Notes: generated by a model from the sequence alone, not told the origin. Positions 53,665-62,499 are shown, counted from the stretch's first letter. The stretch is DNA of 64,000 bases from Nocardioides marinisabuli (GCF_013466785.1 NZ_CP059163.1:1736001-1800000); one strand, 5' to 3'. Translations and numbers: made by a program.

Positions 53665-54926
53665 ATGGCTGCTCCCGACCCCGCTCCCGACCCCGCCCCC
53701 GCGCTCGGCTCCGACCTCGGCTCGCCCCTCGACGTCGACCGGGTCCGTGGCTGGTTCCCGGCGCTGTGGTCGGGCCCGGGTGCCGGGGAGGCCCGTTCGA
53801 CGGGCCCGGCGGGTCGCTGGTGCCGAGCCGGGTGGCCGACGCCGTGGCCGACGCGATGACCGCCGGCATGTGCCAGCGCGGCTCGCTGACCCCGGTGCAG
53901 CGGCGTACCGAGGAGACGGTGGGGGCGGCCCGGGCCGCCCTCGGCGACCTGCTCGGCACCGACCCGCGCGGCGTGGTCGTCGGGCGCTCGATGACCGCGC
54001 TGACCTTCGAGATGGCCCGCACCCTCGCCCAGGGCTGGGGCCCCGGCGACGAGGTGGTCGTCAGCCGCCTCGACCACGACAGCAACATCCGGCCGTGGGT
54101 GCTGGCCGCCGAGGCGCGCGGCGCGACGGTGCGCTGGCTCGACTTCGACCCCGCCACCGCCGAGCTGCACGACGTGCGCGAGGTGCTCTCCGAGCGCACC
54201 CGCCTCGTCGCGGTCACCGCGGCCTCCAACCTCCTCGGCACCCGCCCCGACGTCGCGGCGATCAGCGCCGCGGCCCACGAGGTGGGCGCGCTGGTCTACG
54301 TCGACGCGGTGCACCTGGCCGCGCACGCGGTCGTCGACCGGACCGCGCTGGGGGCCGACCTGGTCGCCTGCTCGCCGTACAAGTTCTTCGGCCCGCACCT
54401 CGGCGCGGTCGCCGCCGACCCGGCGCTGCTGGAGACCCTGAGCCCCGACAAGCTGCTGCCCTCGACCGACGCGGTGCCCGAGCGCTTCGAGCTCGGCACC
54501 CTGCCCTACGAGATGCTCGCGGGCGTCACCGCGGCCGTCGACGCGCTCGCCGACCTCGTCGCGCAGCCCGCCGACCGGCCCCGCCGCGAGCGGCTCGCCG
54601 TGTCACTGACCGGCCTCGAGGTGCACGAGGAGACGCTGCTAGCCCGGCTGCTCGACGGGGTCGACCGGTTGCCGGGGGTGCGGGTGCACGGTGCCCCCGC
54701 CCGGCGCACGCCGACGGTGCTGCTGGGCGTCGAGGGGCACGACCCGGTCGCGGTGCAGGAGCACCTGGTCACCCACGACGTGCTCGCCCCCGCCGGCAGC
54801 TTCTACGCCCTCGAGGCCTCCCGGCACGCGGGCCTGGGCGACACCGGTGGCGTGCGCGTGGGCCTCTCGCCGTACACCACCGCCGACGAGGTCGACCGCC
54901 TCCTCGCCGGCCTCGCCTCCCTCTGA
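53665..54926 (+). pseudogene. class V aminotransferase-fold protein (cysteine desulfurase-like), frameshifted
   Basis: The N terminus (MAAPDPAPDPAP, then LDVDRVRGWFPAL) and the rest (FDGPGGSLVPSRVADAV onward) lie in different frames; one missing C near 53793 would restore EAPFDGPGG. The remaining 380 residues are a normal PLP fold-type I enzyme: the lysine is in ACSPYKFFGPHLG and the His/Asp contacts in VYVDAVHLAAH. It resembles TIGR01976-type SufS-like proteins. Starts are ATG 53656 or 53665; the second is preferred by the leaderless-like spacing. The frameshift may be a sequencing error. It lies near egtB-egtD, but its equivalence to EgtE is not established. Confidence 0.8.
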
Positions 54927-55030
54927 CCCGGCGCAAATATTGCGCTGACCCGGCGCATATCTCCCACCGAGCCGACGCAGATGTCGCGTCGACCCGGCGC
55001 AGATGTCGCGCCGACCCGGCCCGGGCCGGC
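54925..55030. repeat. four-unit 22-bp direct repeat array with partial fifth
   Basis: Units at 54925, 54947, 54969 and 54991, all in the plus sense, heads GACCCGGCGC (three) and GAGCCGACGC. A partial fifth (55013-55030) ends in the palindrome GGCCCGGGCC. The first unit starts inside the stop codon TGA of the class V gene. The array fills the convergent gap before the MmcQ/YjbR gene. Confidence 0.88.
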
Positions 55031-55045
55031 ACGTCAGAGCGGCCG

Positions 55046-55393
55046 TCAGGTCGGCAGGACCTCGCCGCGCTCCTCGAGCAGGTCGGCGGGGGCGCTGAGC
55101 CGCCACGCCTCGAAGACCAGCTCGGCGAGCTCGTCGCGCTCGACGTGGCGCAGGTGCGCGACGACCCACCCGAAGCCGCCGGCGGTGAACTGCACCTCGA
55201 AGACGTCGGGGCGCATCGCGACCAGCGCGTGCTGCTCGGCGAGGGTCTGCTTGAGGCCGACCGTGACGGTGGGCTCCCACAGGTAGCCGAACGTCCGGCC
55301 CGCCACCCTGAGCCGGGTGTAGCGGCCGTGGTCGGTCCGGGCGGTGCCCGGCAGCTGGTCGACCAGCTCGACGACGTCGCGGGTGCTGCTCAC
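55046..55393 (-). CDS. MmcQ/YjbR family protein
   Basis: 115 residues. The small alpha/beta DNA-binding-like fold of the MmcQ/YjbR (DUF419) family is recognisable from FGYLWEPTVTVGLKQTL, HALVAMRPDVFEVQFT and GFGWVVAHLRHVERDEL. GTG 55393 is the likely start, 14 bases after the egtD stop, so it is probably the last gene of the egtB-egtD unit. Function of the family is unknown. Longer versions starting upstream would overlap egtD. Confidence 0.8.
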   Translation of the reverse strand: MSSTRDVVELVDQLPGTARTDHGRYTRLRVAGRTFGYLWEPTVTVGLKQTLAEQHALVAMRPDVFEVQFTAGGFGWVVAHLRHVERDELAELVFEAWRLSAPADLLEERGEVLPT

Positions 55394-55406
55394 CGCCGAG
55401 AGCCGC

Positions 55407-56384
55407 TCAGGTGAGACGGGCCAGGGTGACCGCGAAGTCGCCGGCGGGGTCGGTCCAGGTCTCGCGCACCTCGAACCCGGCCGCGCCCAGCTCACGCGCC
55501 ACCTGCTCGGGGCGGAACTTGGTGGAGATCTCCACCTGCACCTCCTCGCCCGCGGCGATCTCGACCTCGACGTCGGCGCCGGGCACCTTGACGACCTGCG
55601 CCTCGGTGGAGCGCAGCCGGAGGTCCATCCGGCCCCGCCGGGCGTCCCACAGCGGCGCGTAGTCGAAGCGGGCCGGGTCGAAGTCGGCGCCGAGCTCGCG
55701 GTTGAGCACCACCAGGCAGTTGCGCACGAACGCCTCGGTCACCCCCTGCGCGTCGTCGTACGCCGCCACCAGCCGGTCGGCGTCCTTGACCAGGTCGGTG
55801 CCGAGCAGCAGCCAGTCGCCCGGCGCCAGCGCGTCGGCCAGCTCGCCGAGGAAGGCGCTGCGCTCCTCGGCGTAGAGGTTGCCGATCGTGCTGCCGAGGA
55901 ACGCCACCAGCCGGCGCTGGCCCTCGGGCAGGTGGCCCAGGTGGAGGGTGAAGTCGCCGACGATCGCCTCGACCGCGGTGTCGGGGTAGCGCTGGGTCAG
56001 CATCGTCGCGGCGTCGCGCAGCGTCTGCTCGGAGACGTCGACCGGCACGAAGCGGTGCAGCGCGCCCGCCCCGGCGAAGGCGTCGAGCAGCAGCCGGGTC
56101 TTGTCGCTGGTGCCGCTGCCGAGCTCGACGACGGTGGTGGCGTCGCAGGCCGCGACGATGTCGTCGGCGTACGCCGCCAGGATCGAGCGCTCGGCCTCGG
56201 TCGGGTAGTACTCGGGCAGCCGGGTGATCTCGTCGAAGAGCCGGGAGCCCTCGTCGTCGTAGAGCCACTTGGGCGGCAGCCGCAGCGGCCGCGCGCCCAG
56301 CCCGGCGCGCACGTCGTCGACCAGCGACCCGGTCGCCCAGTCGGGGTCGAGCAGCACCTGCACGACCGGCTCGGGCGCGCTCAT
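55407..56384 (-). CDS. egtD: L-histidine N-alpha-methyltransferase (EgtD)
   Basis: 325 residues, as expected. The SAM-binding motif VVELGSGTSDKT lies at 85-96; LPPKWLYDDEGSRLFDEI and LPEYYPTEAERSIL at 36-69 contain the histidine-site tyrosine region, and VAFLGSTIGNL follows. It trimethylates histidine to hercynine, the first step of ergothioneine synthesis. ATG 56384 overlaps the egtB stop by four bases, so the pair is co-translated. Confidence 0.95.
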   Translation of the reverse strand: MSAPEPVVQVLLDPDWATGSLVDDVRAGLGARPLRLPPKWLYDDEGSRLFDEITRLPEYYPTEAERSILAAYADDIVAACDATTVVELGSGTSDKTRLLLDAFAGAGALHRFVPVDVSEQTLRDAATMLTQRYPDTAVEAIVGDFTLHLGHLPEGQRRLVAFLGSTIGNLYAEERSAFLGELADALAPGDWLLLGTDLVKDADRLVAAYDDAQGVTEAFVRNCLVVLNRELGADFDPARFDYAPLWDARRGRMDLRLRSTEAQVVKVPGADVEVEIAAGEEVQVEISTKFRPEQVARELGAAGFEVRETWTDPAGDFAVTLARLT

Positions 56385-57733
56385 GCGGGCGCCCCGCCGT
56401 CGGCCAGGCGCACCCCCGACAGCGCCCAGCGGGCGGCGTGCGGGAAGAAGTTGCGGTACGACGCCCGCGCGTGGCCCGCCGGGGTCAGGGCGCAGCCGCC
56501 CCGCAGCACCATCTGGTTGGACATGAACTTGCCGTTGTACTCGCCGATCGCGCCGGCGGGCGGGTGGAAGCCCGGGTAGGGGTGGTAGGCCGAGGCGGTC
56601 CACTCCCAGCAGTCGCCGTGCACCTGGCGCAACCGGCTGCCGGCGGGGGCGGGGCCCGCGGGCCGGGGGTGGAAGGAGGCGTCGTCGGCGAGGTTGCCGA
56701 CCACCTGCGGGTCGCGGCCGTGCTGGCCGCCCTGGCCGTCGGTGACGACCGCGTGCTCCCACTCGGCCTCGGTCGGCAGCCGCTTGCCGGCCCAGGTCGC
56801 GAACGCCTCGGCCTCGTAGAAGCTGACGTGGGCCACCGGCAGGCCCGGGTTGACCGGCCAGGTGCCGTGCAGCGTGTGCTCGAACCAGACCCCGTCGTGC
56901 TCGGTCCAGTAGAGCGGGGCCGCCCAGCCCTCGCCGCGCACCTTGCCCCAGCCGTCGGAGAGCCACAGCTCGTGGCGCTCGTAGCCGCCGTCGGCCATGA
57001 AGGCCAGCCACTCGCCGTTGGTGACCAGGCGGTCGGCGAGGCGGTAGGGCTCCAGCCACTGCCGGTGCCGGGGCATCTCGTTGTCGAAGGAGAACCCCGC
57101 GCCCTCGTGCCCGACCTCCACCAGACCACCCTCCACCTCGACCCAGCCGAGGGTGTCGGGCTCGCAGCGCTCGACCGGGCTGCCGGCGTACACGGGCTGC
57201 AGGGGGTTGCGGGAGAGCACGTGCTTGATGTCCATCAGCAGCAGCTCCTGGTGCTGCTGCTCGTGGTGGAAGCCGAGCTCGATCGTCGGGGTCAGCTTCT
57301 CGAGGCTGCCGCCGTCGAGGGAGTCGACGAGGTCGCGCACGCGGGCGTCGACGTCGGCGCGGTAGTCACCCACCTCGTGCGCGCCGGGGCGGGTCACCAG
57401 CCCCCGGTCGGGCCGGGCGTACCTCGGCCCGAGGGTCTCGTAGTAGGAGTTGAAGAGGAACCAGTACTTGTCCTGGAAGGGTGTGAAGCCCGGCTCGGCC
57501 TCGGCGAGCAGGAACGTCTCGAAGAACCAGGTCACGTGGGCGCGGTGCCACTTCGTGGGCGAGACGTCCGGCATCGACTGGACCGTCTGGTCCTCGGGGG
57601 AGAGGGGGGCGGCGAGCGCCTCGGTGCGTCCGCGCACCTCCTCGAAGCGCCGCCCGAGCGAGTCGGCGTCCCACTCGCTCCCGGTCTCGCTGCTGGTGCT
57701 GCTCGTGGTCGTGGTGGTGCTCGTCTGTGTCAT
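56381..57733 (-). CDS. egtB: hercynine oxygenase (EgtB)
   Basis: 450 residues. An N-terminal DinB-like domain carries the iron ligands: HRAH at 63-66 and HHEQQHQE at 156-163 (H-x3-H-x-E). The C-terminal formylglycine-generating-enzyme domain includes LPTEAEWEHAV and GDCWEWTASAYHPYPGF. It joins hercynine to gamma-glutamylcysteine or cysteine with O2. ATG 57733 gives a Thr/Ser-rich start; ATG 57793 is an alternative. egtA and egtC, which accompany it in mycobacteria, are not in the window, so the sulfur donor is open. Confidence 0.94.
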   Translation of the reverse strand: MTQTSTTTTTSSTSSETGSEWDADSLGRRFEEVRGRTEALAAPLSPEDQTVQSMPDVSPTKWHRAHVTWFFETFLLAEAEPGFTPFQDKYWFLFNSYYETLGPRYARPDRGLVTRPGAHEVGDYRADVDARVRDLVDSLDGGSLEKLTPTIELGFHHEQQHQELLLMDIKHVLSRNPLQPVYAGSPVERCEPDTLGWVEVEGGLVEVGHEGAGFSFDNEMPRHRQWLEPYRLADRLVTNGEWLAFMADGGYERHELWLSDGWGKVRGEGWAAPLYWTEHDGVWFEHTLHGTWPVNPGLPVAHVSFYEAEAFATWAGKRLPTEAEWEHAVVTDGQGGQHGRDPQVVGNLADDASFHPRPAGPAPAGSRLRQVHGDCWEWTASAYHPYPGFHPPAGAIGEYNGKFMSNQMVLRGGCALTPAGHARASYRNFFPHAARWALSGVRLADGGAPA

Positions 57734-57848
57734 CTGCCGGCAGTCCTCGTGGTTCCGGTGTGAAGGCACGCCGTACGACGCGTCCAGCTCCACCTTGACG
57801 CAGTGGTGGTGACGCGTCGACCACCCGCAGGGACAGGAACCCGGTCCC

Positions 57849-57914
57849 GGGTGTCGGAACGCGCCGGGTCAGCGCGAGATCTGGGCCGGGTCAGCGGGAG
57901 ATCTGCGCCGGGTC
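57849..57914. repeat. three-unit 22-bp repeat array, inverted sense, in a divergent gap
   Basis: Units at 57849, 57871 and 57893, each reading GACCCGGC on the minus strand (cores with AGATCT in two). Exactly 22 bp each. Unlike the other arrays this one lies between divergent genes (egtB and a phosphotransferase). Confidence 0.85.
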
Positions 57915-57961
57915 GGCTAATTGGGTGGCGCGGGGTGCGGGTGGCGGCGGAGCCTGGACCG

Positions 57962-58915
57962 GTGACGACGTACGACGACCCGGCGGCGCCGGCCCTCCGC
58001 GAGGAGCTGCTGGCCTGGGTGCGGTCGCGCCTCGAGGTCTTCGGGCTCGGGCTGGACGGCGAGGCCACCCAGCCGCACGTGCGCCCGTGGGGCACGGTGC
58101 TGCGGGTGCCGACCACGTGCGGGCCGGTGTGGGCCAAGGCGGTCGTGCCCGCCCTGCGCCACGAGGTGGCGGTCACCACCCTGCTCGCGCGGCGCCGGCC
58201 CGAGGCCGTGGCACCGGTGCTCGGGGCCGACGCCGAGCGCGGCTGGCTGCTGCTGGCCGACGCGGGCGAGACGCTGCGCGAGCTCGGCGCCCGCGAGCGC
58301 ACCCTCGCGCCCTGGCACGACGCGCTGTCGCTCTACGCCTCGCTGCAGCGCGACGTCGTGGCGGACGCCCCGGCGCTGCTGGCCGAGGGGCTGCCCGACC
58401 TGCGCCTGCCGCTCCTGCCCGACCGGTACGCCGACCTGGTCGGCCGGCTGGCTCCCGACCTCGGCGACCTCGGGGCGGCGGCGCTGGCGGCCGTGCCGCT
58501 GGTGCGCGACCTGTGCGCCGAGCTGGCCGCCTCGGGGCTACCCGACACGTTGCAGCACGACGACCTGCACGACGCCCAGGTCTTCGTGCGCGAGGGACGG
58601 GTCCGGGTGCTCGACTGGGGCGACGCCTGCCTGACCCACCCGTTCCTGACCCTGGCCGTGACGCTCGACGGGGTGCTGGCGTGGGGCCTCGACGACGTCG
58701 AGCGCTCCGAGGACGTCACGCCCTACCGCGACACCTACCTGGCGGGGTGGCAGGGCGTGGGCGGGGCGAGCCACGAGGACCTCGTGCGGGCCAGCGACGT
58801 GGCGCGCCGGCTCGGGTGGGTCTGCCGCAGCGTCAACGACCCGCCGGGGCCCGGGTCGCTGGGCTCGCTGCGCAGCCGCCTGCAGATGTTCCTCGACGGG
58901 CGGGTCGCCGACTGA
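57962..58915 (+). CDS. aminoglycoside phosphotransferase family protein
   Basis: 317 residues of the APH/choline-kinase-like fold. The catalytic loop is LQHDDLHDAQVFV (Asp retained; the usual Asn is Gln) and the metal-binding Asp is in VLDWGDACLTHPF. ATP-dependent phosphorylation of a small hydroxylated compound is likely, not necessarily an antibiotic. GTG 57962 is preferred; longer starts run through the repeat array. Its stop is one base from the end of the convergent sortase gene. Confidence 0.8.
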   Translation: MTTYDDPAAPALREELLAWVRSRLEVFGLGLDGEATQPHVRPWGTVLRVPTTCGPVWAKAVVPALRHEVAVTTLLARRRPEAVAPVLGADAERGWLLLADAGETLRELGARERTLAPWHDALSLYASLQRDVVADAPALLAEGLPDLRLPLLPDRYADLVGRLAPDLGDLGAAALAAVPLVRDLCAELAASGLPDTLQHDDLHDAQVFVREGRVRVLDWGDACLTHPFLTLAVTLDGVLAWGLDDVERSEDVTPYRDTYLAGWQGVGGASHEDLVRASDVARRLGWVCRSVNDPPGPGSLGSLRSRLQMFLDGRVAD

Positions 58916-58916
58916 C

Positions 58917-59504
58917 TCAGGTGGCCGAGGTCGAGACCGGGCTGCCGACGGGGTCGGCGTAGACGACCACGTTGCTGTCGTAGGCGCTGCCGTCCCAGTC
59001 GGCGCACGAGACCAGCACCAGCCGGCCGTCGCCGGCGTCCTGGCCGAAGACCGTGGCGGCGTTGCGGGCCAGCTGGTGCTTGTCGTAGACCTTGGTGCGT
59101 CGCACCTCGTAGCGCATCGTGCCGTTGCGGGTCAGCACGTCGATCACGGCGCCGCGCCGCACGTCGGCGAGCCGGTCGAGCGAACCGCCGCCGGTGTGCA
59201 CGGTGTGCCCGGCGATGACGGTGCGCCCGGTGTCCTGGCCCGGCAGGGCGCTGCCGTCCCACCAGCCGACGTCGAGGACGTCGGCCGGCGGGTCGAGCAC
59301 GCGGTCCTCACCGACCTCGATGGCGTTGACGGGGGCGCGGATGTCGAGCGAGGGCACCGAGAGTCGCACCGGGGCGGCGGGGTCGAGGGAGGTGTAGCCG
59401 TCGTCGTCGCCGCTGGGCAGGACGATCCCGAGCAGCACCATCCCGAGCGCCAGCACGCCCAGCGCGGAGGTCAGGGCCCGCAGCCGGGCCGTCAGCACCT
59501 CCAC
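58917..59504 (-). CDS. sortase (class E/F-like)
   Basis: 195 residues. One N-terminal helix (TSALGVLALGMVLLGIVLP) anchors it outside the cell. The sortase beta-barrel follows with catalytic His in VIAGHTVHT and Cys in LVLVSCADWDG. The basic Arg normally found ten or so residues after the Cys is not evident in SAYDSNVVVYADP. GTG 59504 is preferred because it avoids overlap with the upstream gene (ends 59518); GTG 59498 is alternative. It probably processes the surface protein encoded just upstream. Confidence 0.82.
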   Translation of the reverse strand: MEVLTARLRALTSALGVLALGMVLLGIVLPSGDDDGYTSLDPAAPVRLSVPSLDIRAPVNAIEVGEDRVLDPPADVLDVGWWDGSALPGQDTGRTVIAGHTVHTGGGSLDRLADVRRGAVIDVLTRNGTMRYEVRRTKVYDKHQLARNAATVFGQDAGDGRLVLVSCADWDGSAYDSNVVVYADPVGSPVSTSAT

Positions 59505-59517
59505 GACCGAGCCCGCC

Positions 59518-60762
59518 TCAGCCGCGCAGGCTGCGGCGCCAGCTCGCGACGCCGGCGCCCGCGGCCAGGGCCAGCAGGCCCACCAGCGAGAGGTTGCCCG
59601 CGGCGCCAATGCCGCCGTCGGAGGCGGCGGTCTCGACACCGGCCGGCACCGAGGTCGGCACCGGGGCCGGCGGGTCGGTGGGCTCGGGGGTCGGCTCCGG
59701 GGTCGGCGTGCCGACGCGACCGGTCGGGCCGCAGTGCGAGCGGCCGATCTCGGCGCGCAGCAGGTCGACGTCGAACTCCTGGGCGGCCGGCAGCACCGAC
59801 AGGTTCAGCGCGGTCACCTCGATCTCGTCGTCGGCGACCTGCACCTGCTCGTTGAGCAGGATGTCGATGACGTTGTCCTCGAGGGGGGCCAGCTGCTCGC
59901 CGACCTGGCCGAGGGCCTCGGCCAGCACCTCGGCGCCGTCGACGACCGCGGTCAGGGGGCCCAGGGCGCCGTCGACGGCGGTCTCGAGCTCGGTGCGCAC
60001 GGCGTCGAGCACCTCCTGCGTGACCGCCCCGAGGTCGGTGACCACGTGGGTGTTGGGCTCGGGGTTGACCGGCAGCGCGACCAGGTCGACGCGGCTGCCG
60101 CCGACCTCGACGTACGCCGCCGCGTCGACGATCTGCGCGGAGCCCGCGGAGGTGCCGGGGCCGGCGGTGCACTGGCTCTGGATGACGCCGGCGTCGAGGA
60201 AGACGCCCAGGTCGCCCAGGCCGGTCAGGGCCTGCTCGAGCCCCCCGGAGAGCGCCGGGAGCAGCTCGTCGAGCACCGGGGCGAGGGCGTCCTGCAGCTG
60301 CTGGTCGAGACCGGCGAGGAACTCGGCCTCGACGATGCGCAGGCCGGACAGGTCGACGGTCGCGGCGTTGAGGCGCACGTTCTGGCCCGGGGTCAGGCAG
60401 CCGCCCTCGCCGACGCCGACCACGGTGGCGCCGTCGCCGGCGAGCCCGGCGCACGCCTCGGCGTAGCCCTGCTTCTCCTCGACGCGGGTGCGGGCGTCCT
60501 GGGCGAGGGTGCCGACCTGGGCGAAGGACTGCCCGGTGGCGACCGAGAGCGCCGGCCGGTCGGAGCCGGAGGTGGACTCGGAGCTGCCGTCGTGGGTGGA
60601 GGAGAAGGCGCCGGAGTCGGTGGGCGTGCTCGCCACCGTCAGCGTCAGCGCCGTGGCGTCGGCCTGGGCGACGGGGGTCGCGGCCGTGGCGGGTGCGGCC
60701 GAGAGCGCGACGAGGGCGCCGGTGGCCACCAGCGCCAGACCGCGAGCGGGCTTGTGGGTCAT
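59518..60762 (-). CDS. secreted surface protein with C-terminal anchor, probable sortase partner
   Basis: 414 residues. A signal peptide (MTHKPARGLALVATGALVAL, cleavage near TATAA) is followed by a Ser/Thr-rich part, a long region with many short helices (choice-of-anchor-like), then a Pro/Thr/Glu spacer (TPTPEPTPEPTDPPAPVPT), a helix (NLSLVGLLALAAGAGVA) and SWRRSLRG. The layout is that of a cell-wall sorting signal, but no LPxTG is seen; SDGGIGAAG precedes the helix. Four cysteines could form disulfides. ATG 60762; co-directional with the sortase (13-bp gap). Role unknown. Confidence 0.75.
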   Translation of the reverse strand: MTHKPARGLALVATGALVALSAAPATAATPVAQADATALTLTVASTPTDSGAFSSTHDGSSESTSGSDRPALSVATGQSFAQVGTLAQDARTRVEEKQGYAEACAGLAGDGATVVGVGEGGCLTPGQNVRLNAATVDLSGLRIVEAEFLAGLDQQLQDALAPVLDELLPALSGGLEQALTGLGDLGVFLDAGVIQSQCTAGPGTSAGSAQIVDAAAYVEVGGSRVDLVALPVNPEPNTHVVTDLGAVTQEVLDAVRTELETAVDGALGPLTAVVDGAEVLAEALGQVGEQLAPLEDNVIDILLNEQVQVADDEIEVTALNLSVLPAAQEFDVDLLRAEIGRSHCGPTGRVGTPTPEPTPEPTDPPAPVPTSVPAGVETAASDGGIGAAGNLSLVGLLALAAGAGVASWRRSLRG

Positions 60763-60929
60763 GTCCGAGTCCTCCCCTGGGGGCGTCCGAGCGCCCTCGA
60801 GTGCATGGTCGCGCCCCCGACGGCCGGGGGGCCGAGGGAGGTGCTCACTGGTGCAACTGGCCAACGGGCCGCGGGTTACGCCCGTCACAGCCGGTGTCCG
60901 CCATGCGGTCAGGGTGGGCGGGGCCGCGC

Positions 60930-60935
60930 TAGCGT
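60930..60935 (+). promoter_or_regulatory. -10 box of a probable leaderless transcript
   Basis: TAGCGT, six bases, then ATG 60942 of a small acidic protein gene. The same spacer (CGAGGC) occurs before the DinB gene. Confidence 0.55.
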
Positions 60936-60941
60936 CGAGGC

Positions 60942-61151
60942 ATGGACGCCACCGAGCCCACCGGGCACGCCCCCGACCACGACGGCCCCGACCCCGACGC
61001 GGTCGCCTCGCGCGCGGAGCTGCTGCCCGAGGAGCGCGAGGCCGGCAGCGCCGACCCGCAGGCGCAGGCCGAGGCGATCCTGGCCGACTCCGAGGAGCGC
61101 ACCCAGGACCCCGAGGGCACCCGCGACGACTCGACGCAGACCCCCGACTAG
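60942..61151 (+). CDS. small acidic hypothetical protein
   Basis: 69 residues, highly acidic and Pro/Asp/Glu-rich (DHDGPDPDAV, ELLPEEREAG, AQAEAILADSEERTQ), probably disordered. Leaderless start supported by TAGCGT. Similar short acidic proteins are common in actinobacteria, but no function is known. It stands between divergent and convergent genes and is likely its own unit. Confidence 0.6.
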   Translation: MDATEPTGHAPDHDGPDPDAVASRAELLPEEREAGSADPQAQAEAILADSEERTQDPEGTRDDSTQTPD

Positions 61152-61190
61152 CCCCACCAACTCCCGGACCAGCCCCGGACCGGCGCGGGT

Positions 61191-62464
61191 CTACATCACC
61201 CAGCGGAAGAGCGGGCTCTCGGGCGGCACCTGCTCCACGCGCAGCGGCGAGGCCTCCATGCGGCCCAGCAGCCCGGCGAGGTCGCCGGCGTCGGCGAGCT
61301 CGACGCCGACCAGCGCCGGGCCGGTCTCCCGGTTGCTGCGCTTGACGTACTCGAAGAGGGTGATGTCGTCGTCGGGGCCCAGCACCTCGTCGAGGAAGCG
61401 GCGCAGCGCGCCGGGCTCCTGGGGGAACTCGACCAGGAAGTAGTGCTTGAGCCCCTCGTGGACCAGCGCCCGCTCGACCACCTCGGCGTAGCGGCTGACG
61501 TCGTTGTTGCCGCCCGAGACGATCGCCACGACCAGCGACCCGGGCGCCAGCACCGGCCCGCCGGCGTCCATCGGCAGCCGCAGCGCGGCGCTCGCGAGGG
61601 CGCCCGCGGGCTCGGCGATGATCCCGTCGGACTGGTAGAGGTCGAGCATCTCGACGCAGGCCAGGCCCTCGGGCACCGCCACCATGGGCGGCTCGTGCCG
61701 GGCGACGACGGCGTGGGTCCAGGTGCCGACGCGGCGTACGGCGGCGCCGTCGACGAAGCCGTCGAGGTCCTCCAGGGTCACCGGCTCGCCCGCCTCGAGC
61801 GCCGCGGCCATGCTGCCCGCCCCCGCCGGCTCGGCGCCGACGACGCGCACCTGGGGGGCGTGGACGCCCAGGTAGGTCAGCAGACCGGCGACCAGCCCAC
61901 CGCCGCGACCGGCACGACCACCGCGTCGGGCGTGCGGCCGGTCTGCGCGTCGAGCTGGGTGAGCAGCTCGCGCGCCACCGTCCCCTGCCCGGCGATGGTG
62001 CGCGGGTCGTCGAAGGCCGGCACCGGCGTCGCGCCGCTCTCGAGGGCGTACGCCGCACTGGCCGCGGCCGCCTCGTCGTAGGTGTCGCCGACGATCACCA
62101 CCTCGACGAGCCCGCCGCCGAGCACCGCGACCCGCTCGCGCTTCTGGCGCGGGGTGGTGCGGGGCAGGTGCACGCGGGCGCGCACCCCGGCGCGGGCGCA
62201 GGCGAAGGCGACGCCCTGCGCGTGGTTGCCGGCGCTGGCGCAGGTCACGCCGCGTTCGCGCGCCTCGGCGGGGAGCTGGTCGATGAGCGTGAACGCGCCG
62301 CGCAGCTTGTAGGAGCGCACCGGCTGCAGGTCCTCGCGCTTGAGCCACACCTCGAGCCCGAGCAGGGTCGAGAGCCGGTCGCTGCGGTGCAGCGGCGTCG
62401 GGCCCAGGATGTCGGCGAGGCGGTCGGCGGCCGCGTCGACGTCGGCGGCGGTCGGGAGGTCCAC
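61191..62464 (-). pseudogene. ilvA: threonine ammonia-lyase (ilvA) with a single-base frameshift
   Basis: The N-terminal half reads in one frame (LGPTPLHRSDRL, then the PLP lysine in SYKLRGAFT and SAGNHAQGVAF) and ends at a stop after DAVVVPVAAVGW. The C-terminal half continues in another frame from GGLVAGLLTYLG and ends in an ACT-like regulatory domain (HYFLVEFPQEPGALRRFLDE). Adding one G near 61903-61907 gives the conserved PVGGGGLVAG. If real, branched-chain amino acid synthesis would need another gene; if an error, the gene is a normal 424-residue enzyme. GTG start at 62464. Confidence 0.85.
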
Positions 62465-62499
62465 CGGGCCAGCCTCCCACCCGGCCTCCCGCTCCCCGC

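Noticed and set aside
53665..54926. Naming the class V PLP gene egtE
   Set aside because: It is near egtB-egtD but convergent, frameshifted and more like TIGR01976 SufS-like proteins; the name is not justified.
50738..55414. A 1558-codon plus-strand open frame across ppc and beyond
   Set aside because: It is antisense to ppc and then shifts through the class V gene; composition is that of a shadow. Only the class V part is real coding sequence.
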